This document shows, piece by piece, positions 25,324 through 33,351 of a DNA stretch of 64,000 nucleotides. The notes below the pieces were generated by a model that was not told the origin of the DNA, did no database searches, and saw only the letters and a list, made by a program, of their open reading frames with translations. The stretch spans positions 620,001 through 684,000 of the forward strand of contig JAIOOU010000003.1 in the NCBI GenBank assembly GCA_021414245.1. Reading direction: 5' to 3'. Each line of letters starts with the position of its first letter. The stretch's first letter is position 1. Source of the DNA: Chloroflexota bacterium. GTDB lineage: Bacteria; Chloroflexota; Anaerolineae; Anaerolineales; Villigracilaceae. Position numbers and translations under genes: made by a program.

Positions 25324-25725
25324 ATGGAAATGATTATTGACTTCCCGGGCGGTTCTCGCGTGGATGCCCATTTTGGAGGGCACACAGTTGCCACCGATCA
25401 GCCTCCGGTTGCGAGCGCGCCAACCCCTTTTGCGGTATTTCTCGCCTCGATTGGCACTTGTGCAGGGATTTATGTCCTTGGGTTTTGCCAGCAAAGGAAC
25501 CTCCCGACGGATGGGATTCGGATCGTCCAGCGAACGCACAGCAGCCCCGTGAGTCACATGGTCGAGAAAATTGATCTGGAAATCCAGGTCCCGGCGGAAT
25601 TTCCTGAAAAATACCGCGCATCGTTGATTCATTCCGCGGAATTGTGCGCGGTCAAGAAGCACCTGGAAAACCCGCCGAAATTTGATGTCACCACCAAGGT
25701 CTACGAAGCCACCACCGCAATATAG
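25324..25725 (+). CDS. OsmC-family protein
   Basis: The 133-residue protein is OsmC/YhfA-like: an N-terminal strand MIIDFPGGSRVDAHFGG, a PFAVFLASIGTCAGIYVLGFC helix bearing the first redox Cys (about 47) and SAELCAVKKHLENPPKF with the second (about 106). The spacing fits peroxidatic and resolving Cys of OsmC. It precedes the ECF sigma gene and carries the island's TGTAAC promoter. Compared with the copy at 20651 it is shorter at the N-terminus. Confidence 0.88.
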   Translation: MEMIIDFPGGSRVDAHFGGHTVATDQPPVASAPTPFAVFLASIGTCAGIYVLGFCQQRNLPTDGIRIVQRTHSSPVSHMVEKIDLEIQVPAEFPEKYRASLIHSAELCAVKKHLENPPKFDVTTKVYEATTAI

Positions 25726-25802
25726 AACGGCTTGACCATTTTGTTTGAATGTTTCCAGCAGGTGTATACTGGTTCCAATTACTGGATCGCTGGAAACACA
25801 TC

Positions 25803-26417
25803 ATGACAACCGAAAACACAATGCCGGATATTTCCATTGAAGCTCTGCGCCAGGGAGATCGGTCAGAATTTGCCAGACTGGTGGATGCCTATTCCGCCCC
25901 CATCTACCACTTGGGGCTGCGTATGCTTGGGAACGAACAGGATGCTGAGGACGTATTGCAGAATACGTTTATCAATGCCCTGACCCATCTGCACGGTTTT
26001 GAAGGACGCTCCAGCATTTTGACCTGGCTGTATCGCATTGCGGCCAATGAAGCCCTGATGACCTTGCGACGCGGGCGGCCTGAAGTTAATATTGACGATC
26101 CCGTTGATTCCGGCGATGACGGCGAAGCGTTGCCCCCAACCCAATTTGTGGATTGGAGCGCGCTGCCGGAGGATGAACTGCTCTCTGCAGAGGGTAAACA
26201 GGCGCTTGACGCCGCCATTCAAAGTCTGCCGGAAAATTTACGGATGGTCTTCCTGCTGCGCGACATTCAGGAGTTGTCGATAAGGGATGTGGCGTCTGCA
26301 CTTGACCTGACCGAAGCGAATGTAAAGGTGCGTCTCCTCAGGGCGCGTTTATTGTTGCGTGAACGATTGTCTTTTTATTATGGTGAACGGATGAGGAAGG
26401 AGAAGACGAATGGCTGA
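25803..26417 (+). CDS. ECF-type RNA polymerase sigma factor
   Basis: The 204-residue protein has sigma region 2 (residues about 20-90: YHLGLRMLGNEQDAEDVLQN, EGRSSILTWLYRIAANEALM) and region 4 (about 140-195: SLPENLRMVFLLRDIQELSI, VASALDLTEANVKVRLLRAR) and no region 1.1 or 3, as in ECF sigma factors. I start it at 25803 (MTTENTMP). It overlaps the anti-sigma gene by 8 bases. It is the obvious candidate to read the four TGTAACTTT promoters around it. Its own direct promoter may be TTGTTT-18-TATACT at 25741-25770. Confidence 0.92.
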   Translation: MTTENTMPDISIEALRQGDRSEFARLVDAYSAPIYHLGLRMLGNEQDAEDVLQNTFINALTHLHGFEGRSSILTWLYRIAANEALMTLRRGRPEVNIDDPVDSGDDGEALPPTQFVDWSALPEDELLSAEGKQALDAAIQSLPENLRMVFLLRDIQELSIRDVASALDLTEANVKVRLLRARLLLRERLSFYYGERMRKEKTNG

Positions 26418-26679
26418 AACTACTTTTACCAGTTGCGAAGGGCTGCTGGGATCCCTCTCTGATTATATCGATGGCGAATTGGGGGCGGAGTTGTGCCGGC
26501 AGATCGAAAAACATGTTGCGGAATGTGAGAACTGCCGCATCGTGGTTGATACGACCCGCAAGACGATTGACCTCGTCCACGTTTCAAACGCCTCCGAAAC
26601 TGGCCTGCCGGAGGATGTGCGCGATCGGCTCTTCAAGAGACTTAATCTCGATGACTATTTGAAGCCATCCGCAAAATAA
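26410..26679 (+). CDS. Zinc-binding anti-sigma factor (ZAS/zf-HC2)
   Basis: The 89-residue protein has the ZAS signature: Cys9 in TSCEGLLGSLSDYIDGEL and His35-x3-Cys39-x2-Cys42 in KHVAECENC. In RsrA and ChrR such residues bind zinc and release the sigma when thiols are oxidised. There is no membrane segment, so it is a cytoplasmic, probably redox-sensing switch. It is translationally coupled to the sigma gene by an 8-base overlap. The short C-terminus (LFKRLNLDDYLKPSAK) leaves little besides the sigma-binding fold. Confidence 0.9.
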   Translation: MAETTFTSCEGLLGSLSDYIDGELGAELCRQIEKHVAECENCRIVVDTTRKTIDLVHVSNASETGLPEDVRDRLFKRLNLDDYLKPSAK

Positions 26680-26715
26680 AATATAAAACGAGAAAGAGGG
26701 GGATTGCCTGCGGTT

Positions 26716-26741
26716 TGTAACTTTCCTTGTCTGTTTGCATC
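26716..26741 (+). promoter_or_regulatory. ECF-type promoter, protein disulfide oxidoreductase operon
   Basis: TGTAACTTT starts at 26716 and GCATC lies at 26737-26741, with 15 bases between TGTAAC and GCATC. GCATCCAA matches the rhodanese promoter. The box ends 66 bases before the ATG at 26808. Confidence 0.65.
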
Positions 26742-26807
26742 CAAATTAAATAAACAACACCCCCTGTCAATGTGTAAAAACGGGGAAATTCTTTTTGGAG
26801 CAAACAA

Positions 26808-27473
26808 ATGGAAAAACTTCTCAACGAACAAGTTGCAAGCCAGATCAGCCAGACATTCGCGCAAATGAAGGAACCGGTGCAGATCCTGTTTTTTGGGTCC
26901 CGGGATAACTGTGAGTACTGTGCCGATACGCGCCAGCTTCTTGAGGAAGTCGCCGCGATGGATGACAAACTGGGTTTGAGTATCTACGACCTTCAGGATA
27001 ATGCAGACATCGCGCAGAAATTCAATGTTGTCAGAACACCCGCAATTGTGATCGCCGCCAGGGATGATGCCCAGGTCACCGATTTGGGGATTCAATATTC
27101 AGGCATTCCGGCAGGACACGAATTTGGAACTTTGATTAATGATATTTTGCTCGTATCCGGCCGTGACTCTGGCCTGAGCGCAGAAGCACGCGAGTTCTTA
27201 AAGAATCTCGACAAGCCGTTGCACCTGCAGGTGTTTGTCACACCCAGCTGTCCGCACTGTCCCCGGGCCGTCTTATTGGCTCACCAAATGGCAATGGAAA
27301 ACCCGGCCATGATTCGTGCAGAGGGCGTTGAAGCGACGGAATTTCCTGAATTGGCAGACCAATTCAACGTTAGGGGGGTTCCGCAGACGGTCATCAATGC
27401 CGGCAGTGGAACCGTCGTGGGGGCGGTGCCCGAGAAGAATCTGCTGGCTGAGATTATGCAGGCGGTTAACTAG
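26808..27473 (+). CDS. Protein disulfide oxidoreductase (two thioredoxin folds)
   Basis: The 221-residue protein consists of two thioredoxin-like folds in tandem, as in PDO/glutaredoxin-like proteins of thermophiles and some bacteria. The first has CEYC (Cys35, Cys38), the second CPHC (Cys148, Cys151) with the cis-Pro loop VRGVPQTV. These proteins shuffle disulfides and accept electrons from thioredoxin reductase. It stands first in an operon behind a TGTAAC promoter and is followed 29 bases later by a TlpA-like gene. Confidence 0.92.
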   Translation: MEKLLNEQVASQISQTFAQMKEPVQILFFGSRDNCEYCADTRQLLEEVAAMDDKLGLSIYDLQDNADIAQKFNVVRTPAIVIAARDDAQVTDLGIQYSGIPAGHEFGTLINDILLVSGRDSGLSAEAREFLKNLDKPLHLQVFVTPSCPHCPRAVLLAHQMAMENPAMIRAEGVEATEFPELADQFNVRGVPQTVINAGSGTVVGAVPEKNLLAEIMQAVN

Positions 27474-27502
27474 ATCGTTGACAAGGATTGCGAAGGTTTC
27501 CA

Positions 27503-28090
27503 ATGCCAAAAAGATATCATCGCCGTAGAAAGACGAGATCCAAACTGGGTCTCGTCTATATCGTGGGTGCCGGTTTCATGGTGCTGGGTCTGGCGGCCTT
27601 CTTTATGTTGCGGGACACAGCCAGCGCCACCGAACCCCAGCCAGCTTCCCGGTCCGTCACTCCAGTGGAGGTGAATTATCCCGCCCCAGGGCTTTCCCTC
27701 CAAAACGTGAATGGACAGATCGAATCCCTGGCCGATTATCGTGACAAAATTGTCCTGGTTAATAACTGGGCCACCTGGTGCCCGCCCTGCAAGGCCGAGA
27801 TCCCGACTCTTGAAGCTTATTATCAAATACATGCCGTGGAGGGTTTTGTGATTATTGGGATTGAAGCCGGCGGGCGTCAAAACGATGTTCTGCAATTTTC
27901 CCAGGAGCATGGCATTACTTATCCGGTCTGGTTTGATCTGGAGAGTGCCGCCATTAACGCGTTTCACAATGGGAGCCTGCCAAGCTCCTATGTGATCGAC
28001 CGTGCTGGTATTGTACGACTTGCCTGGGTCGGGGAAATAAATCACGAGATGCTGGAAAAATATGTAACTCCGTTACTGCGTGAAGATTAA
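27503..28090 (+). CDS. Membrane-anchored TlpA/ResA-type thioredoxin
   Basis: The 195-residue protein has an N-terminal basic cytoplasmic stretch (PKRYHRRRKTRSK), one membrane helix (about 15-36) and an extracytoplasmic redoxin domain with WCPPC (Cys93, Cys96) after NNWAT. The fold continues to a GSLPSSYVIDRAG cis-Pro loop. ResA/TlpA proteins reduce disulfides outside the membrane, for instance for cytochrome c maturation; a CcdA-type electron supplier lies at 34525. Start 27503 is preferred to an upstream TTG. It follows the disulfide oxidoreductase gene. Confidence 0.9.
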   Translation: MPKRYHRRRKTRSKLGLVYIVGAGFMVLGLAAFFMLRDTASATEPQPASRSVTPVEVNYPAPGLSLQNVNGQIESLADYRDKIVLVNNWATWCPPCKAEIPTLEAYYQIHAVEGFVIIGIEAGGRQNDVLQFSQEHGITYPVWFDLESAAINAFHNGSLPSSYVIDRAGIVRLAWVGEINHEMLEKYVTPLLRED

Positions 28091-28101
28091 CTAAACCTGA
28101 T

Positions 28102-28140
28102 CCCCCAAAAAGGCGCGGGGTTGAGGCGCTCTTTTGGGGT
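28102..28140 (+). terminator. Probable terminator of the disulfide oxidoreductase operon
   Basis: CCCCAAAA...GCGC pairs with GCGC..CTTTTGGGG over about 12-14 bp around a G-rich loop, followed by TTAACTCTTT. It lies 12 bases after the stop at 28090. The rest of the gap to 28315 shows no further clear signal. Confidence 0.55.
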
Positions 28141-28314
28141 TAACTCTTTCCACGCAAAAGTTGACGGCTGTACCGCGGAGCCTGGCGGGCAACCTTGGGC
28201 GGAAAAATTGCAGTGATGCTGACTGGCAGGTTTGTTGAATAACATGCATTAAGCTGTCTGGATGTGATCCTGGCTTTTATTGCAGATTTTCGACTTTGCA
28301 TTTACGATTGAAAA

Positions 28315-29457
28315 ATGTACAACCTGCGCAAACTCTTCCTGCTCGACCCGTCCGTCACCTTTCTAAATCACGGCTCCTTTGGCGCCACGCCCGGGGCGGT
28401 CTTTGACGAATATCAACGTTGGCAGAGGGAACTCGAGCGGCAGCCTGTGGAATTTTTAGGCCGGCGTTTTACAGGTTTGATGGCTGAGTCCCGTGCGGTG
28501 CTTGGAAAATACCTTGGCACACATGCAGACAATTTAACCTATACCCAAAATGTGACCGTTTCCTTGAATGTGGTTGCCCGCTCCCTTGAGATTGGCGCGG
28601 GGGATGAAGTCCTCACCAGTGACCACGAATACGGCGCCATGGACCGGACATGGCGGTTTCTTTCCAGAGAACGCGGTTTTACCTACGTTAATCGGTCCGT
28701 TTCTTTGGAATCCAGGCAGGCTTTTATTGACTCCTTTTGGTCGGCCGTCACGCCGCACACGCGCGTGATTTTTCTCAGTCACATCACCTCGCCGACTGCC
28801 GTTATCTTTCCGGTCGAGGAGATTATCCGGCGTGCGCGCATGGCAGGCATCATCACGATCATCGACGGTGCACATGTCCCGGGTCAACTTCCGCTGCATC
28901 TCGATTCCCTTGGGGCGGATTTTTATGGCGGAAATCTGCACAAGTGGTTGTGTGCCCCCAAAGGTGCGGGCTTCCTGTACGCGCGGCCTGAAATGCAGGA
29001 TTTGCTCAAGCCTCTGGTGGTTTCATGGGGATATGAATCCGAGACACCGAGTGGATCGCCTTTTGTAGACCAGCAGGAATGGCTTGGCACACGGGATATC
29101 TCCGCCTTTTTGGCAGTTCCGGCCGCGATCGAATTTCAAGCCAGGCATAAATGGGATGAAGTGCGGGCCGCCTGCCATCAATTGGCAGAAGACGCTCAAA
29201 ACCGCATCTGTGACTTAACCGGACTTGCCCCGCTTCACTCCCAAACCGAAAATTGGTTCGCCCAACTGACCGCCGCGCCTCTTCCGGCGGATACCGATAT
29301 CGCGGTTCTCAAATCCCGTTTGTATGACGAGCATCGCATCGAGATCCCTGTTCTGGCCTGGAAGGATAAAAAATTGATCCGGGTTTCCATTCAGGGTTAT
29401 AACTCCCAAAAAGATGTCGACCATCTTTTATCCGCCCTCGCTAAATTATTGCAGTAG
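28315..29457 (+). CDS. PLP-dependent aminotransferase class V (isopenicillin-N epimerase-like)
   Basis: The 380-residue protein begins FLNHGSFGATPGAVFDEYQRW and has the class-V core: ITSPTAVIFPVEEIIRRAR, IIDGAHVPGQLPL (the PLP-ring Asp and His) and FYGGNLHKWLCAPKGAGFLY, with the Schiff-base lysine in LHKW (residue about 215). Relatives include isopenicillin-N epimerase, kynureninase-like and cysteine desulfurase-like enzymes. The exact substrate cannot be called from motifs. It stands alone between the redox operon and the lipoprotein genes. Confidence 0.88.
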   Translation: MYNLRKLFLLDPSVTFLNHGSFGATPGAVFDEYQRWQRELERQPVEFLGRRFTGLMAESRAVLGKYLGTHADNLTYTQNVTVSLNVVARSLEIGAGDEVLTSDHEYGAMDRTWRFLSRERGFTYVNRSVSLESRQAFIDSFWSAVTPHTRVIFLSHITSPTAVIFPVEEIIRRARMAGIITIIDGAHVPGQLPLHLDSLGADFYGGNLHKWLCAPKGAGFLYARPEMQDLLKPLVVSWGYESETPSGSPFVDQQEWLGTRDISAFLAVPAAIEFQARHKWDEVRAACHQLAEDAQNRICDLTGLAPLHSQTENWFAQLTAAPLPADTDIAVLKSRLYDEHRIEIPVLAWKDKKLIRVSIQGYNSQKDVDHLLSALAKLLQ

Positions 29458-29548
29458 CACTCTAAAAGATATACAGCCGGACCCCAAACGTAGGATTTCC
29501 GTCCGCTTTGCACTTCCAAAACTGTGTTAGATTTAAAGCGGAGGATGA

Positions 29549-30364
29549 ATGCAAAAATATTTCTATAAATTAATCACGGGGACCCTGATTGTCTTAATGC
29601 TTTCTTCCTGTGGCGGCGCTGCCCCCACGGAAGATGCCGGTGCGGTCATGACTGCGGCTGTAAGTACCATGGTGGCTTCGTTCTTTGGAACGCAGACCGC
29701 ATTGGTGACGCCGGTCCCATTCACACCCACGCAAACCTATACTCCATTTGCGACAAACACACCCTTTCCCACGGTGACTTCACTCATGTCTCCCACGTAC
29801 GCACTGTATGTGGTTCCCTATGGATCGCTGACCCCCGGAACAGCGACGCCCACCGGCACGCGCACCACCGCTACGGCCAACCCGGGTTCCCTGGCTGTGG
29901 GCTGTAACAACCTGTTCTTTATCCGCGATGTGACCATCCCCGTCGGAACGGTCATGCAAAGGAACCAGGATTTTACAAAGACCTGGAAGGTCCAAAACAA
30001 CGGTACCTGCGACTGGCTTTACCAGTACATTCTTGTACCCTTGAGCGGCGACCGCATGAGCGGCGACGGCACAAAACTTCAAAAGCTGGTGAAGGTGAAT
30101 AACTGGACGGAATTGTCTGTCAGTCTGACTGCCCCAAACAAGCCGGGAACCTACACAGGCTATTGGCGTCTATCCAACGGACAAGGCACCTTTGGCGCGA
30201 CCTTGATGGTTTCGATCGTAGTGTCGGATCCCGCCACATCCACATCGGTTCCCCCGGCGACCAACACCCAGTCTCCGCAATTGACCAGTACATCGACGAG
30301 TGCGCTCCTGCCCACCGATACTCCTTTGGATACTCTCACACCTGAGCCGACTTCAACGCCCTAG
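29549..30364 (+). CDS. Lipoprotein with NBR1-type Ig-like domain
   Basis: The 271-residue protein has a lipoprotein signal with lipobox LSSC (Cys near 21). Thr/Pro-rich linkers follow (TPTQTYTPF and similar), then an NBR1-like Ig domain (about 115-225: NLFFIRDVTIPVGTVMQRN, TKTWKVQNNGTCDW, GYWRLSNGQGTFG), and finally a second Thr/Pro tail. In Anaerolineae such domains occur on surface lipoproteins of unknown ligand. It is followed 27 bases later by a CAP/LysM protein on the same strand. Confidence 0.85.
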   Translation: MQKYFYKLITGTLIVLMLSSCGGAAPTEDAGAVMTAAVSTMVASFFGTQTALVTPVPFTPTQTYTPFATNTPFPTVTSLMSPTYALYVVPYGSLTPGTATPTGTRTTATANPGSLAVGCNNLFFIRDVTIPVGTVMQRNQDFTKTWKVQNNGTCDWLYQYILVPLSGDRMSGDGTKLQKLVKVNNWTELSVSLTAPNKPGTYTGYWRLSNGQGTFGATLMVSIVVSDPATSTSVPPATNTQSPQLTSTSTSALLPTDTPLDTLTPEPTSTP

Positions 30365-30391
30365 TTGAATTTTTGGTAATCGGATTGTCCC

Positions 30392-31432
30392 ATGCGAAGA
30401 CCTGCTCCTTTACTCCCCCTCATCGCGCTTCTTTTTCTGACCTTTGGCCTGTTCCCGTCAAAGCAGGTGTTTGCCAGCCCTGCGCCCCAGGCGGCGATCA
30501 CCTCGCCCAGTCAGCTCATTGATGCGGTCAATAACCTGCGCCTGGCCTATGGATTGCGTCCGCTTTCGGTCCATCCGATTCTGATGTCTTCGGCTCAATC
30601 CCAGGCGGATTACATGGCCGCCACGAGTCAGGTCACACATGTAAGGCCGGGAGGAATCACTTTCACCCAGCAGCTGCTTGCTTTGGGATTCCCACTTTCC
30701 GGTGACCTGTCGCTGGGCGGGTTTCGGGCAGAGAACATCCTCATGAATTCCGATCCGCTTGTCTGGGATGGTGTTCCCGTCTACTGGCAGGACCCGGACC
30801 ATATGAACACCATGCTTTCCCAAAATTTTACCCACATTGGAGCCGGCATCTCCCAGGGAGCGGATGGTTATTATTATGCGGTGGATTGCGCCGCGGTGAC
30901 CAGCTCCGGCCAAATGCAGGGCAGTGCCTCTTCCATCCTGACCAGCGTGCCCGGTTCGGATGGGTCAAGTGCAAATTCGCTTGGGGTCAGCCAGTTCATG
31001 GTCCCCGTTTCGTTGAGCACCGCCCGCCCAGATGGCGATGTGCGCCATAAGGTTCAATACGGTCAAACTCTGTGGAGCATTGCAATTGAATACGGCACGA
31101 CCATAAAAAGCATTCAAGCCTTGAACAATCTGGGGGAGGACTTAACTGTATATCAGGGTCAGGAATTATTGGTGCTTAAAGGCGCCACGCAACCCGCGCC
31201 CGCAACGGTTACCGCTCTTCCATCACTTACCGCCACTTCCACTGGCATTCCCACAGCCATCACCCCTGCGATTATTTTCCCGACCGATCTGGTGGCATCG
31301 CCCACTCCAACCATGGAAATTCAAAGCAGACCGGTGAGTGCAGCCTCATCGCAAATGCTGGTGGGAATCCTGATCGTGGCCGCCCTGGTGGGCGGGGGTG
31401 TGGCAGTCTGGTTGATACGCGATCCGAATTAA
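30392..31432 (+). CDS. Exported CAP-domain protein with LysM and C-terminal membrane anchor
   Basis: This 346-residue protein has a signal peptide (LLPLIALLFLTFGLFPS). A CAP/SCP domain (about 40-175: LIDAVNNLRLAYGLRPL, FRAENILM, NHIGAGISQGADGYYYAVDCA-like core) is followed by a LysM domain (about 214-262: HKVQYGQTLWSIAIEYGTTI) that binds glycan, a Thr/Pro linker and a membrane helix near 315-335. It is probably wall-associated. CAP domains in bacteria have unclear, sometimes protease- or lipid-related, roles. Confidence 0.9.
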   Translation: MRRPAPLLPLIALLFLTFGLFPSKQVFASPAPQAAITSPSQLIDAVNNLRLAYGLRPLSVHPILMSSAQSQADYMAATSQVTHVRPGGITFTQQLLALGFPLSGDLSLGGFRAENILMNSDPLVWDGVPVYWQDPDHMNTMLSQNFTHIGAGISQGADGYYYAVDCAAVTSSGQMQGSASSILTSVPGSDGSSANSLGVSQFMVPVSLSTARPDGDVRHKVQYGQTLWSIAIEYGTTIKSIQALNNLGEDLTVYQGQELLVLKGATQPAPATVTALPSLTATSTGIPTAITPAIIFPTDLVASPTPTMEIQSRPVSAASSQMLVGILIVAALVGGGVAVWLIRDPN

Positions 31433-31526
31433 GTTCGATGTCCTGCAAGTCACAGGATGCCACCGATTTTCGACGGGTATAATCTTTATCATTCACACTG
31501 TCTAACTTCAGAAGGAATTTGATCAA

Positions 31527-32408
31527 ATGGATATTACACTGGCCTTGGGGGGTGGCGGGGCAAAAGGCAACGCGCATATTGGCGTACTTCGACGCCTTGA
31601 AGAGGAAGGGTACCGGGTTCGCTCGATTGCAGGTACCAGCATGGGTGGGTTGGTGGCTGTTCTATATGCCGCCGGATATACACCTGTTGACCTCCTGGAA
31701 AAATTTACTTCGGTCGATCAGGGCCGTTTATACACGCGGGACGCCGATGATGGTCCCTCCCTGCTGGGCCTCTCCGGGGCGCGCAAGTGGCTGGATGAAA
31801 TGGTGGGAGAGAAGACCTTTGATGATCTGCTTATTCCCTGCGCAGTGACTGCCGTCGATGCAAAAACCGGGTCGGAGGTTATCCTCTCTGCCGGCAAACT
31901 CAAGGATGCGATCCTTTCCACCATTGCCCTGCCGGGTATTTTCCCCACCTTTCGTCTCAATGATTGGGAATTGATGGACGGCGGTGTTTTGAATCCCGTC
32001 CCCGTTTCCGTGGCACGCGCCCTGTCGCCTGACCTGCCGGTTGTGGCTGTGGTATTAAACGATCCGATGGATAAACCGATTCGTCCCTATACCATTCCCG
32101 TTCCCAGTATTTTTCCGCGCCCCATTGCCGATCGAATCGCGCGCATGACCCTGGCGCAATCCCTCGATATTTTTCTGCGTGCGGTGGATGTCAGCAGCCG
32201 GGCGGTCGCGCATTTCCGCCTGGAGTTGGATCGCCCGGATGTCATCATTCGTCCGAATGTCCATGACATTGAATTGCTGGATAAAGTTGTCGTGGCGGAT
32301 GTCGCCGAATTGGGCGCCCAGGCCGTTGACGAGGTGCTGCCCGAACTGAAACGCGCCGTCTCCTGGGCCCGACGCATGGGTAAAAAGTGGTTTGGAGTTG
32401 GACAGTGA
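31527..32408 (+). CDS. Patatin-like phospholipase
   Basis: The 293-residue protein has the complete patatin active site: oxyanion loop GGGGAKGNAHIGVLRRLEEEG, nucleophile Ser in GTSMGG (residue about 41) and catalytic Asp in MDGGVLNPVP (about 152). These enzymes cleave acyl esters of phospholipids. A minus-10-like TATAAT at 31478 suggests its own promoter. It overlaps the next small gene by 4 bases. Confidence 0.93.
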   Translation: MDITLALGGGGAKGNAHIGVLRRLEEEGYRVRSIAGTSMGGLVAVLYAAGYTPVDLLEKFTSVDQGRLYTRDADDGPSLLGLSGARKWLDEMVGEKTFDDLLIPCAVTAVDAKTGSEVILSAGKLKDAILSTIALPGIFPTFRLNDWELMDGGVLNPVPVSVARALSPDLPVVAVVLNDPMDKPIRPYTIPVPSIFPRPIADRIARMTLAQSLDIFLRAVDVSSRAVAHFRLELDRPDVIIRPNVHDIELLDKVVVADVAELGAQAVDEVLPELKRAVSWARRMGKKWFGVGQ

Positions 32409-32632
32409 GCCGCGATCTGCGCAGTTATATGAAGGATACCAACCTGCGTCTTGTGGCTGGCGCACTTATCTTGTTGTTCGTGGTGGGAGATGGCTTGATT
32501 TGGATCATCTATGGTCCAGGCGCTGCGGTCATGGGATTGCTGTGTATGCTGGGCGCCTTTGTTCCGATCGGGTTGATCCTCCTTCTTTTAAATTTATCGG
32601 ACTGGATTTTGAAACGTGCAGGCCGTGACTAA
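32405..32632 (+). CDS. Small two-helix membrane protein
   Basis: The 75-residue product starts at GTG 32405, overlapping the patatin stop as GTGA; an ATG 24 bases inside is an alternative. It has two hydrophobic segments (about 18-36 and 43-65) separated by a short turn and a basic C-terminus. No family is recognised. Its coupling to the patatin gene and to the following esterase suggests a membrane partner for lipid hydrolases. Confidence 0.6.
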   Translation: MSRDLRSYMKDTNLRLVAGALILLFVVGDGLIWIIYGPGAAVMGLLCMLGAFVPIGLILLLLNLSDWILKRAGRD

Positions 32633-33275
32633 TACTGATTTGATCGAGTTCAATCACTGGACTCTGCGCATAAGGCCGGCAGCCGCTTCCCCCGCACGAC
32701 TGCTGGTTTTGCTGCACGGCTGGACGGGCGATGAGAATTCCATGTGGGTCTTTACGCGCGCACTTCCCGAACATTATTGGATGATGGCCCCGCGTGCACC
32801 ACACAGGGCGCACCCGGGGGGATATTCCTGGCGCGTTCGAAATGTCCTGGCTCAGGATCGGCCCAGCTTCGAAATGCTTCGGCCGGCGGCTCAGGCGCTG
32901 ATTCGCCTGGTTGACGAATACGCAGCTTCGGTCGAGGTGGATGCGCGGCAATTCGATTTGATGGGATTCAGCCAGGGGGCGGCAATGGTTAATGTGGTTG
33001 GGATGCTCTATCCGGACCGTGTTCGCAAAATGGGTGTGCTGGCCGGTTTCGCGCCGCAAGGTCTGGAAACGTTGGCGGTGAAAAGACCGCTGGTGGGGAA
33101 AAATATTTTCGTGGCACACGGGACCCAGGACCAAATGGTTCCGATAGAGCAGGCGCGGGCCTCCATTTCCCTGTTGGAGCAGGCCGGCGCGCAGATAACC
33201 TATTGTGAGGACGAAGTGGGACACAAGCTGAGCGCCAATTGCCTGCGCGCACTTGAATCCTATTTGAAAGATTAA
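32616..33275 (+). CDS. Phospholipase/carboxylesterase (alpha/beta hydrolase)
   Basis: The 219-residue alpha/beta hydrolase has LLVLLHGWTGDEN (oxyanion HG), nucleophile Ser in GFSQGA (about 119), Asp in VAHGTQDQMVP (about 168) and catalytic His in EDEVGHKLS (about 200), as in the YpfH/carboxylesterase 2 family. It starts at a GTG (32616, or possibly 32625), overlapping the preceding membrane-protein gene by 8-17 bases. Together with the patatin it suggests a lipid or ester turnover unit. Confidence 0.87.
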   Translation: MQAVTNTDLIEFNHWTLRIRPAAASPARLLVLLHGWTGDENSMWVFTRALPEHYWMMAPRAPHRAHPGGYSWRVRNVLAQDRPSFEMLRPAAQALIRLVDEYAASVEVDARQFDLMGFSQGAAMVNVVGMLYPDRVRKMGVLAGFAPQGLETLAVKRPLVGKNIFVAHGTQDQMVPIEQARASISLLEQAGAQITYCEDEVGHKLSANCLRALESYLKD

Positions 33276-33293
33276 TCCTCTCTCACAAGGCTG

Positions 33294-33322
33294 TTGACGC
33301 TCCTTTTATTTGCAGGTATCCT
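33294..33322 (+). promoter_or_regulatory. Promoter of the second L,D-transpeptidase gene
   Basis: TTGACG (33294-33299) and TATCCT (33317-33322) are 17 bases apart, 29 bases before the ATG at 33352. Confidence 0.5.
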
Positions 33323-33351
33323 TGCCGGAACATTTCTTATAAAGGTGAAGT

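Noticed and set aside
28141-28314. The gap before the aminotransferase gene considered as a riboswitch leader
   Set aside because: A small GGCT/AGCC stem is present, but no class-specific motif or terminator/antiterminator pair was found.
29461-29548. A sigma-70 promoter TTGCAC/TTAGAT before the NBR1 lipoprotein gene
   Set aside because: The spacer is only 13 bases and both boxes are weak.
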